A stretch of DNA of 14,021 nucleotides, from NCBI GenBank assembly GCA_027352645.1, contig DAIEIL010000114.1:1-14021 (forward strand), written 5' to 3'. Source of the stretch: Rhodobiaceae bacterium (GTDB lineage: Bacteria; Pseudomonadota; Alphaproteobacteria; Parvibaculales; Parvibaculaceae). Below the pieces are notes generated by a model, which had not been told where the DNA came from, made no database searches, and worked only from the letters and a program-made list of their open reading frames with translations. Positions 7,370 to 13,220 of the stretch are shown here, in pieces. The position numbers and the translations under genes were made by a program. Positions within the stretch are counted from its first letter, which is position 1, and each line of letters opens with the position of its first letter.

Positions 7370-8518
7370 ATGATTGACGCCTCTCCATCCGCAAGCCATC
7401 ACTGGACCATGGCGAAACGGTCCACCAAGACAAAGAGCGAAAGCCACTCCGTCGCAGAGCGGCTTCTCGCCTGGTACGACGATCATGCGCGGGTGCTGCC
7501 CTGGCGGGCGCGGCCGGGGGTGTTTGCCGACCCTTATGCCGTCTGGCTTTCCGAGATCATGTTGCAGCAGACGACGGTGGCGGCCGTCGGTCCCTATTTC
7601 ATGCGCTTCCTCACGCGCTGGCCGAATGTCGCCGCGCTCGCCGCCGCACCCATCGACGATGTGATGCGGGAATGGGCGGGGCTCGGCTATTACAGCCGGG
7701 CGCGAAATCTTCATGCCTGTGCCGTGGCGGTGGCGAGCGAGCATGGCGGAGAATTTCCCGATACGGAGGAAGGGCTGAGATCGCTTCCCGGCATCGGGCC
7801 CTATACGGCGGCGGCGATTGCGGCCATCGCCTTCGGGCGGCGCGCGACGGTGGTGGACGGCAATGTCGAGCGCGTCGTCTCGCGGCTCTTTTCCATCGAG
7901 ACGCCATTGCCCGCGTCGAAGCCTGAAATCCGCGCGAAGGCCGATACGCTGACGCCCGATGAGCGCGCGGGTGACTTCGCGCAAGCCATGATGGATCTCG
8001 GCGCGACGATTTGCACGCCGAAGCGGCCTTCCTGCAATCGCTGCCCGATTTCGTCGCTCTGTTCCGCTCATGCAGCGGGAATCGAAGAGACGCTGCCGCG
8101 CCGTCTCGCGAAGAAGGAACGGCCCGTCAGGCGCGGCGCCTGTTTTGTCCTCACGCGGGCCGATGGCGCAATGCTGTTGCGCAAGCGCCCGGCAAAAGGG
8201 CTTCTCGGCGGCATGATGGAAGTGCCGACGACGCCATGGGACGGCGCGGAGATCGACGAGGCTGCGCTACTCCTGCATGCGCCCGCAAAGCTCTCATGGC
8301 GTCGCGTGCCGGGACTCGTCGAGCACACCTTTACGCATTTCCATCTGCAACTCGCCGTCTTCGAGGCGAAGGCGAGCGCGAAAACGGCGAGGGGTGCGGA
8401 AGGAATATGGGTCGAAGCGAGCGACCTTGGCGGCGAGGCGCTGCCGTCCCTCATGCGGAAAGTTGTCGATCACGCGATGCCGGATCTGGGGCCGCTGTTT
8501 TCGAAGAACATGAAATAA
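7370..8518 (+). CDS. mutY: A/G-specific adenine DNA glycosylase MutY
   Basis: This 382-residue glycosylase removes adenine mispaired with 8-oxoguanine. The helix-hairpin-helix domain has the catalytic Glu in 'LSEIMLQQT' (E62), the hairpin 'LPGIGPYTAAAI' and the catalytic Asp in 'VDGNVERV' (D163). Four cysteines, C215, C222, C225 and C231, are spaced C-x6-C-x2-C-x5-C, the [4Fe-4S] pattern. The C-terminal NUDIX-like domain that recognises 8-oxoG starts at about 250 ('RRGACFVLTRADGAMLLRKR') and includes 'HTFTHFHL'. All key residues are present, so it should be active. The start is uncertain: ATG 7370 has a strong purine-rich site, while ATG 7409 gives 369 residues beginning 'MAKRSTKTK', an equally plausible N-terminus. 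With the 7370 start only 51 bases separate it from the divergent DUF721 gene. Confidence 0.97.
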   Translation: MIDASPSASHHWTMAKRSTKTKSESHSVAERLLAWYDDHARVLPWRARPGVFADPYAVWLSEIMLQQTTVAAVGPYFMRFLTRWPNVAALAAAPIDDVMREWAGLGYYSRARNLHACAVAVASEHGGEFPDTEEGLRSLPGIGPYTAAAIAAIAFGRRATVVDGNVERVVSRLFSIETPLPASKPEIRAKADTLTPDERAGDFAQAMMDLGATICTPKRPSCNRCPISSLCSAHAAGIEETLPRRLAKKERPVRRGACFVLTRADGAMLLRKRPAKGLLGGMMEVPTTPWDGAEIDEAALLLHAPAKLSWRRVPGLVEHTFTHFHLQLAVFEAKASAKTARGAEGIWVEASDLGGEALPSLMRKVVDHAMPDLGPLFSKNMK

Positions 8519-8520
8519 TG

Positions 8521-8607
8521 CGTCATGCCCCGGCTTGTCCGGGGCATCCACGTCTTCACTACCGTGATGCAAAGACGTGGATGGCCCGAATAAATCGGGC
8601 CATGACG
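8521..8607. repeat. Three-hairpin palindromic intergenic element
   Basis: This 87-base element almost fills the gap between the convergent mutY and ccrM. Outer arms CGTCATG (8521-8527) and CATGACG (8601-8607) are complementary. Inside are three hairpins: ATGCCCCGG/CCGGGGCAT (8525-8533/8539-8547), ATCCACGTCTT/AAGACGTGGAT (8546-8556/8572-8582) and ATGGCCCGA/TCGGGCCAT (8581-8589/8595-8603). It looks like the dispersed palindromic (REP/BIME-like) elements common in alphaproteobacterial intergenic regions. It may also end transcription from both sides. It encodes no protein, and I see no anticodon or CCA logic that would make it a tRNA. Confidence 0.75.
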
Positions 8608-8624
8608 AACAAGGCGTGAGATGC

Positions 8625-9731
8625 CTAGCCTTCACCCATCTCCGCGCGGACCTTCTGGCGCAGGATGTCGATGGGCTTGAGTTTCCCGTCGGTCTTGAAG
8701 TGCCAATAAGTCCAGCCGTTGCAGGCATCGAGGCCCTGCACATGGGCGCCGATCTTGTGGATCGAGCCCGTGGCGTCGCGGCAGACGATGGAACCGTCGG
8801 CGCGGACACGGGCGGCATGGCGGCGCGAGGGATCGGTGAGCACGGCGCCGGGTTCGAGAAGGCCACGTTCGACGATGACGCCGAAGGGAACGCGGGGCTC
8901 TGCCTTTTTCGAGGTCGTGACTTTCAGGTCTTCAGCCGCGCCCGGAATGATGCGGGCGATGCGTTGGCGCGCCACTTTCAGGTAACGCTGATCGCGTTCG
9001 ATGCCGATGAACTTGCGGCCGAGCTTCTTCGCCACGGCGCCCGTTGTGCCCGTGCCGAAGAAAGGATCGAGCACGGTGTCGCCGGGATTGGTCGTCGAAA
9101 GCAGCACACGGTGGAGCAGGGATTCGGGCTTCTGCGTCGGATGCGCCTTGCCTCCGTCCTCGTCCTTCAGGCGCTCGCCGCCGGTGCAGATCGGCAGCAC
9201 CCAGTCCGAGCGCATCTGCAGGTCTTCGTTCAGCGCCTTCATGGCGTCGTAGTTGAACGTGTACTTCTTCTGGTCGGCGTCGCGCGTCGCCCAGATCAGC
9301 GTTTCATGCGCATTGGTGAAGCGCGTGCCACGGAAATTCGGCATGGGGTTCGACTTGCGCCAGACGACATCGTTCATGATCCAGAAGCCCAGATCCTGAA
9401 GCGTCGCGCCGACGCGGAAAATGTTGTGATAGGAGCCGATGACCCAGATCGCGCCGGTGTCCTTCAACACGCGCCGCGCGGCCTTCAGCCAGTCGCGGGT
9501 GAAGCGGTCATAGACTTCGAAGCTTTCGAACTTGTCCCACTCGTCGTTGACCGCGTCGACCTTCGACTGGTCGGGCCGCGTGAGATCGCCGCCGAGTTGA
9601 AGGTTGTAGGGCGGATCGGCGAAGATGAGATCGACCGACTTTTCGGGCAATGAATTCATCGCCTCGATGCAATCGCCCTCAATGATCCGTTCGGCCGATG
9701 TCTTGGCCGTCTCGCTCTGCGCGCGCCCCAC
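8625..9731 (-). CDS. ccrM: Cell-cycle DNA adenine methyltransferase CcrM (GANTC)
   Basis: This 368-residue beta-class N6-adenine methyltransferase is a close match in layout to CcrM, which methylates GANTC after replication and times the alphaproteobacterial cell cycle. The catalytic motif DPPY is at 39-42, the target-recognition region lies between, and the SAM-binding motif LDPFFGTGTTG is at 221-231; that order defines the beta class. The C-terminal extension (about 280-365, with 'ACNGWTYWHF') is the domain typical of CcrM. No restriction enzyme gene accompanies it, consistent with an orphan regulatory methylase. The GTG start has GAGGGG 6 bases upstream. Its promoter region carries a cluster of GANTC sites and a TTAACCC site, which suggests control by methylation state and CtrA as known for Caulobacter ccrM. 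Confidence 0.97.
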   Translation of the reverse strand: MGRAQSETAKTSAERIIEGDCIEAMNSLPEKSVDLIFADPPYNLQLGGDLTRPDQSKVDAVNDEWDKFESFEVYDRFTRDWLKAARRVLKDTGAIWVIGSYHNIFRVGATLQDLGFWIMNDVVWRKSNPMPNFRGTRFTNAHETLIWATRDADQKKYTFNYDAMKALNEDLQMRSDWVLPICTGGERLKDEDGGKAHPTQKPESLLHRVLLSTTNPGDTVLDPFFGTGTTGAVAKKLGRKFIGIERDQRYLKVARQRIARIIPGAAEDLKVTTSKKAEPRVPFGVIVERGLLEPGAVLTDPSRRHAARVRADGSIVCRDATGSIHKIGAHVQGLDACNGWTYWHFKTDGKLKPIDILRQKVRAEMGEG

Positions 9732-9737
9732 GATGAA

Positions 9738-9743
9738 CCCCTC
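9738..9743 (-). promoter_or_regulatory. ccrM ribosome binding site (GTG start)
   Basis: GAGGGG on the minus strand, 6 bases before the GTG at 9731. It supports the non-ATG start. Confidence 0.6.
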
Positions 9744-9760
9744 GTTTGAATAAGGGCGCG

Positions 9761-9789
9761 ATCATGAGTCAGTGACGATTCTGCGTCAA
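9761..9789 (-). promoter_or_regulatory. Candidate sigma70-type promoter of ccrM
   Basis: On the minus strand, -35 TTGACG (9784-9789) and -10 CATGAT (9761-9766) are separated by 17 bases, giving 5/6 and 4/6 matches to consensus. The predicted start is near 9754, leaving a leader of about 20 bases to the GTG. GANTC sites lie inside the spacer (9777-9781), at the -10 (9766-9770) and just upstream of the -35 (9790-9794). Confidence 0.5.
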
Positions 9790-9850
9790 GAATCAAAGGG
9801 TTAAGCGATTCTCGACCACAAGATCGAGTCATTCCGGAATCGCGGGACTC
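9766..9850. promoter_or_regulatory. Cluster of seven GANTC methylation sites before ccrM
   Basis: GANTC occurs at 9766-9770, 9777-9781, 9790-9794, 9807-9811, 9826-9830, 9837-9841 and 9846-9850. Four are in the ccrM/rnhB gap, one overlaps the rnhB stop and two are in the last rnhB codons. At this base composition roughly one per 250-300 bases would be expected by chance. These are the target sites of the adjacent gene's product. Confidence 0.75.
9798..9815 (-). promoter_or_regulatory. Candidate CtrA binding site upstream of ccrM
   Basis: TTAACCC on the minus strand (9798-9804) matches the right half of the CtrA consensus TTAA-N7-TTAAC. The left half, 7 bases away (9812-9815), is TCGA, only a partial match. 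It lies 8 bases upstream of the proposed -35, pointing toward ccrM, a usual place for an activator. Confidence 0.4.
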
Positions 9851-10524
9851 AACATGTTGCGTATGGGCGCGAAGCTTTTGCGGTGGTGCGGCGTCACTCC
9901 GAGCCGATTCAGCGCATCGAGGTGCTCCGGCGTGCCATAGCCGCGGTTGGTTTCCCAGCCATAGCCGGGGTGCGCCGCGGCGAGTTCGTTCATGATCCGG
10001 TCGCGCGTTACCTTGGCGACAATGGAGGCGGCAGCGATCGACAGGACGCGCGCATCGCCGCCGATGATGGCGCGGGCGGGGCAGTCGAGTTTCGGAACGC
10101 GATTGCCGTCGATCAGCGCGAAGGCAGGCGGATTTTCGAGCGCGGCGCAGGCGCGGCTCATGGCGAGAATCGATGCCCAGAGAATATTGAGCTCCTCGAT
10201 CTCCTCTATGCTCGCAATGCCGACACCGATCTCGGCACGTGCGGTGAGTTCGGCGAAGAGCGCCTCGCGCTTTGCTTCATCGAGCTTTTTTGAATCGTTG
10301 AGACCGTCCGGGCAATTCTCCGCGTCGATGATGACGGCCGCCGCGACCACAGGACCCGCCAGCGGCCCGCGCCCAGCCTCGTCAATGCCGCAGATGCGGA
10401 CATGCGGAGCGCCGTGCTCCCGCTCGAAGGCATAGTCGGGCTTCAGCATGATCATGCGCGAAGCGGGTTTTACGCGGGTCTTCGGCTTCGTAATTGTCGA
10501 GTCTGTTTTCGGGGGGCGAGTCAT
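9829..10524 (-). CDS. rnhB: Ribonuclease HII
   Basis: This 231-residue RNase HII cleaves RNA in RNA-DNA hybrids, including single misincorporated ribonucleotides and primer remnants, in the cytoplasm. The four acidic catalytic residues are visible: D48 and E49 in 'GIDEAGRGPLAG', D139 in 'ALIDGN' and D175 in 'SIVAKVTRD'. The C-terminal 'HPGYGWETNRGYGTPEH' segment is also typical. Residues 1-25 are a Lys/Arg/Thr-rich extension, common in alphaproteobacterial RnhB and absent in E. coli. The start is uncertain: ATG 10524 was chosen as a compromise; ATG at 10560 and ATG at 10455 or 10449 are also in frame, and none has a good ribosome site. It lies upstream of ccrM on the same strand, but ccrM appears to have its own promoter. 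Confidence 0.96.
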   Translation of the reverse strand: MTRPPKTDSTITKPKTRVKPASRMIMLKPDYAFEREHGAPHVRICGIDEAGRGPLAGPVVAAAVIIDAENCPDGLNDSKKLDEAKREALFAELTARAEIGVGIASIEEIEELNILWASILAMSRACAALENPPAFALIDGNRVPKLDCPARAIIGGDARVLSIAAASIVAKVTRDRIMNELAAAHPGYGWETNRGYGTPEHLDALNRLGVTPHHRKSFAPIRNMLSPAIPE

Positions 10525-10598
10525 GCGGCGGAGTTTGCCGCATGGGCAATGGCGTGTCATCCGACACTGTTTATCTTCTCGATATTTAAAACTGAAAT

Positions 10599-10624
10599 GT
10601 CATCCCGGCGAAAGCCGGGATGAC
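10599..10624. terminator. REP-like perfect hairpin after the radical SAM gene
   Basis: An 11-bp perfect stem, GTCATCCCGGC (10599-10609) and GCCGGGATGAC (10614-10624), with loop GAAA on the plus strand. It lies 10 bases past the radical SAM stop codon (minus) and is followed on that strand by a weakly T-rich stretch (ATTTCAGTTTT). It fits a terminator, but the same sequence type is a very common dispersed palindrome in alphaproteobacteria. The remaining roughly 75 bases up to rnhB are AT-rich and may hold the rnhB promoter; I see no convincing -35/-10. Confidence 0.6.
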
Positions 10625-10634
10625 GCATGGAAAT

Positions 10635-11828
10635 TCAAAGCAGCGCCAGTTGATCCCCCACACGCGGCGGCACGCGGAACTTCGTGCAGTCGAGTTTCCA
10701 TCCACCACGGTCGAGGCCAAGGCGCTTGGTTGCGATCTCGAAGCGGCGGCCGATTTGCCAGGCATAGGGGCCTGTGCCGCGCATGCGCTTGCCCCATTCG
10801 GCGTCATAGTCCTTGCCGCCGCGCATCGAACGGATGAGCGACATGACACGTTCGGTGGCGTCGGGCCTGTTCTCTTCCAGCCATTCGCGGAAGAGGTCCT
10901 TGATCTCGAGCGGCAGGCGCAGCAGAACGAAACCCGCCGACTGCGCGCCCGCATAAGCTGCACCGGCCAGGATTTTCTCGATCTCGCTGTCGTTGAGCGC
11001 AGGGATCACCGGCGCCACCATGACGCCGGTGGGCACGCCTGCCTCGGAAAGAAGCTTCATCGCTTCGAGGCGGCGCGACGGCGTCGAGGCGCGAGGTTCC
11101 ATCGTCCGGGCGAGCTTTGCGTCGAGCGTCGTCACCGAAATCGCAACCTTGGCGAGGCCGCGCCTACCCATATCGGACAGAATGTCGAGATCGCGCGTCA
11201 CCCGCGCCGACTTTGTGACGATCGTGACCGGATGATTATAGGCCGACAGCACTTCAAGAACGCTGCGCGTGATGCGATAGCGTTGTTCGATGGGCTGATA
11301 GGGATCGGTGTTCGTGCCCATGGCGATGGGCGCGACTTCATAGCCCATGCGCGAAAGCTCTCTCTCCAGAAGCGCCGCCGCATTGGGCTTCGCAAAGAGG
11401 CGGCTTTCGAAATCGAGCCCCGGCGAGAGACCCATATAGGCGTGGGTCGGCCGCGCGAAGCAGTAGACACAGCCATGCTCGCAGCCCCGATAGGGATTGA
11501 TCGAGCGGTCGAAGGAAATATCGGGCGAGGAATTGCGCGTGATGATGGTGCGCGGCGTCTCGTTCGTCACATACGTCTTGAGCGGTGGCGGCGCGTCGAT
11601 CGTGCCCCAGCCGTCGTCGAGCAGCACGCGGCGCTCGGCCTCGAAGCGCCCGCTCTCATTGGTAAGCGCGCCCCGGCCACGGCGGCCATTCTGGGGAACC
11701 CCTGTCTTTGCGAGAGGGGCGGGGTCCGCCAGGCGGGGAGGCCGGGCTGCCGACGCGGGGCCAATCGGGGAATTGGCGGGGGTGCGGGCAGGGCGGCCGG
11801 GGCGTGCTATGTCGCGACTCGCTGTCAT
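10635..11828 (-). CDS. Radical SAM protein, PA0069 family (SplB-like, COG1533)
   Basis: This 397-residue radical SAM protein carries the [4Fe-4S] cluster motif C116-x3-C120-x2-C123 in 'RGCEHGCVYCFARPTHAYMG'. A preceding block 'NESGRFEAERRVLLDDGW' (about 57-74) is typical of the PA0069 family. The family is grouped with spore photoproduct lyase-like 'DNA repair photolyases' (COG1533), but its reaction is not established. The N-terminal 55 residues are Pro/Ala/Arg-rich, probably disordered, and include 'GRRGRG'. The ATG at 11828 is chosen because sequence upstream in this frame is antisense to the glycosyltransferases; no good ribosome site is seen. A GAAC-N7-GAAC box lies 26-40 bases upstream, which would put the gene under LexA. 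It is divergent from two glycosyltransferase genes and followed by a strong hairpin. Confidence 0.92.
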   Translation of the reverse strand: MTASRDIARPGRPARTPANSPIGPASAARPPRLADPAPLAKTGVPQNGRRGRGALTNESGRFEAERRVLLDDGWGTIDAPPPLKTYVTNETPRTIITRNSSPDISFDRSINPYRGCEHGCVYCFARPTHAYMGLSPGLDFESRLFAKPNAAALLERELSRMGYEVAPIAMGTNTDPYQPIEQRYRITRSVLEVLSAYNHPVTIVTKSARVTRDLDILSDMGRRGLAKVAISVTTLDAKLARTMEPRASTPSRRLEAMKLLSEAGVPTGVMVAPVIPALNDSEIEKILAGAAYAGAQSAGFVLLRLPLEIKDLFREWLEENRPDATERVMSLIRSMRGGKDYDAEWGKRMRGTGPYAWQIGRRFEIATKRLGLDRGGWKLDCTKFRVPPRVGDQLALL

Positions 11829-11853
11829 GCTCAAAAAACTAGCGCAAAAATGA

Positions 11854-11868
11854 GAACATAACAAGAAC
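11854..11868. promoter_or_regulatory. Candidate LexA (SOS) box
   Basis: GAAC (11854-11857), 7 bases ATAACAA, GAAC (11865-11868); on the minus strand it reads GTTC-N7-GTTC. This direct repeat is the LexA operator known for alphaproteobacteria, and the AT-rich spacer is typical of real sites. It is 26-40 bases upstream of the radical SAM start and 54-68 bases upstream of the divergent glycosyltransferase start. The flanking minus-strand GCGACA (11871-11876) is a partial -35, which would put the box within the promoter spacer, though the -10 is weak. Confidence 0.6.
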
Positions 11869-11921
11869 ATTGTCGCTCTTTGTCTCGCCTTCGCACACGC
11901 AGCAGCTATGATGGCGAACGC

Positions 11922-12617
11922 ATGATCAGTGTTGTCATTCCCACGTTGAACTCCGAGGCGAGCTTGCCGCGCGTTCTGTCCGCGCTGGTGCCTGCCGCCG
12001 TGCGTGGCACGGTGCGGGAGGTCGTCATCGCCGATGGTGGTTCGACCGATGCGACGGCCGAGATCGTCGAGGCGGCCGGAGCGCGGTTCGTGCGCGCGCC
12101 ACACGGCCGGGGCAGCCAGCTCGCCGCAGGCGCAAAGGCGGCGAAGGGCACATGGCTCCTCTTCCTCCATGCCGACACGTTGCTTCAACCGGGTTGGGAA
12201 AGCGAAGTCGAAAAGCTTTTCGAGCACATCGCCAATGGCCGGTTCCGCGGGCCGGAGGTTGCTGCCGCCTTCCGGTTCACGCTGGATGACTTTTCGGGCG
12301 CGGCGCGTTTGGTCGAACAGGCCGTGGCGCTGCGCTGCGCGCTCTTCAAGCTTCCCTATGGCGATCAGGGATTGCTCATCAACCGGCGTCTCTATGAACG
12401 CGTCGGTGGATTTCGCGAAATACCGCTCATGGAAGATGTCGATCTCGTTCGCCGTATCGGCAGGCGCAGGCTTGTCATGTTGCGGGGACGCGCGGTGACG
12501 AGTCCGGAGCGCTATGTGCGCGACGGCTTCGCGCGGCGCATCGTGCGAAACGCGCTCTGCCTCACGCTCTACTATATGCGCGTGCCGCCGCGTGTGATCG
12601 CGCGCATCTATTCCTGA
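11922..12617 (+). CDS. Family 2-like glycosyltransferase, TIGR04283 type (rSAM/selenodomain-associated transferase 2)
   Basis: This 231-residue soluble GT-A glycosyltransferase begins directly with the nucleotide-sugar fold 'MISVVIPTLNSE'. Next come the acidic 'IADGGSTD' (36-43), 'GRGSQLAAGA' (62-71), the metal-binding 'LHADT' (82-86), 'PYGDQGLLINRR' and 'PLMEDVDLVRR', which together mark the TIGR04283 group. Members are often found with the sister TIGR04282 protein, as here, and in many genomes with an arsenosugar-type radical SAM protein (ArsS). No ArsS is in this window. ATG 11922 is chosen over a TTG 14 codons upstream because the family starts at this strand. Its stop codon is directly followed by the next gene's ATG, so the two are translated from one message. 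Donor and acceptor are unknown. Confidence 0.92.
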   Translation: MISVVIPTLNSEASLPRVLSALVPAAVRGTVREVVIADGGSTDATAEIVEAAGARFVRAPHGRGSQLAAGAKAAKGTWLLFLHADTLLQPGWESEVEKLFEHIANGRFRGPEVAAAFRFTLDDFSGAARLVEQAVALRCALFKLPYGDQGLLINRRLYERVGGFREIPLMEDVDLVRRIGRRRLVMLRGRAVTSPERYVRDGFARRIVRNALCLTLYYMRVPPRVIARIYS

Positions 12618-13220
12618 ATGTCGCTGATGCGCCAGCTCGTCGTGATGGCGAAGGCGCCGCGCATGGGCCGTGTGAAGACGCGGCTCGCGAAGGGCATTGG
12701 CGCGGTTGAGGCGACGCGCTTCTATCGCCGCGCGAGCCTCGATCTTCTGCGCCGCGTCGGTGCGGATCCACGCTGGCAGACCGTGCTTGCGCTTTCGCCT
12801 GACAGGTCCGTGCATGAAAGTGGCGTTTGGCCCGCGCACCTGCCGCGCATCGCGCAAGGGGAGGGCGATCTCGGGCAGCGCATGGGACGCCTCATGCGCG
12901 ATCTGCCGCCGGGCCCCGTCGTCATCATCGGCTGCGATATTCCGGACATTGCCCCACGCCACATTGCGCGCGCCTTCGCGGCGCTGGGGCGGGCAGATGC
13001 GGTATTCGGTCCGGCGGAAGACGGCGGCTATTGGCTGGTCGGGATGCGCAGGCGCCCGCGCGTCGCCGAGATATTCGGACAGGTGCGCTGGTCGAGCGAG
13101 CACGCGCTTGCAGACACGCTCGACAATGTCGCGAAGGTGGGCTTCCGCGTGGCGATGCTCGACAGGCTTTCGGACATCGACACGGCGGAGGATTACCTAC
13201 GCTGGCTCCGTCGGCCTTAG
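12618..13220 (+). CDS. TIGR04282/DUF2064 glycosyltransferase-like protein (rSAM/selenodomain-associated transferase 1)
   Basis: This 200-residue protein has the fold of CofC/MobA-type nucleotidyltransferases and is classed with glycosyltransferases. Visible marks are 'KAPRMGRVKTRLA' (12-24, the nucleotide-binding loop), 'GEGDLGQRM' (81-89), 'GCDIPDI' (105-111, with the metal-binding Asp), 'GPAEDGGYWLVG' (131-142) and 'DIDTAEDY' (187-194). The normal family form of the third motif is close to 'GSDCPDL', so this is a slightly variant copy. It starts immediately after the TIGR04283 stop (TGA then ATG, no gap), which implies translational coupling and joint function. Its TAG stop overlaps the TAA stop of the convergent mscL by two bases. 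The activity of this family is not firmly known; nucleotidyl or glycosyl transfer is likely. Confidence 0.92.
   Translation: MSLMRQLVVMAKAPRMGRVKTRLAKGIGAVEATRFYRRASLDLLRRVGADPRWQTVLALSPDRSVHESGVWPAHLPRIAQGEGDLGQRMGRLMRDLPPGPVVIIGCDIPDIAPRHIARAFAALGRADAVFGPAEDGGYWLVGMRRRPRVAEIFGQVRWSSEHALADTLDNVAKVGFRVAMLDRLSDIDTAEDYLRWLRRP

Noticed and set aside
7319..8071. Upstream extension of the DUF721 frame on the minus strand
   Set aside because: It is antisense to the mutY catalytic domain and does not resemble DUF721 N-termini.
8521..8607. tRNA or tRNA-like gene, from the cloverleaf outline
   Set aside because: The three stems are too long (9, 11 and 9 bp), there is no T-loop TTC motif, 7-base anticodon loop or acceptor geometry, and it fits palindromic repeats better.
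8625..9731. A restriction-modification system around the methyltransferase
   Set aside because: No endonuclease or specificity gene is nearby, and the protein has the CcrM C-terminal domain, so it is an orphan cell-cycle methylase.
11829..13103. Upstream extension of the radical SAM frame to about 820 residues
   Set aside because: The added part is antisense to the two well-recognised glycosyltransferases and has His/Arg-rich shadow composition; the family begins near 11828.
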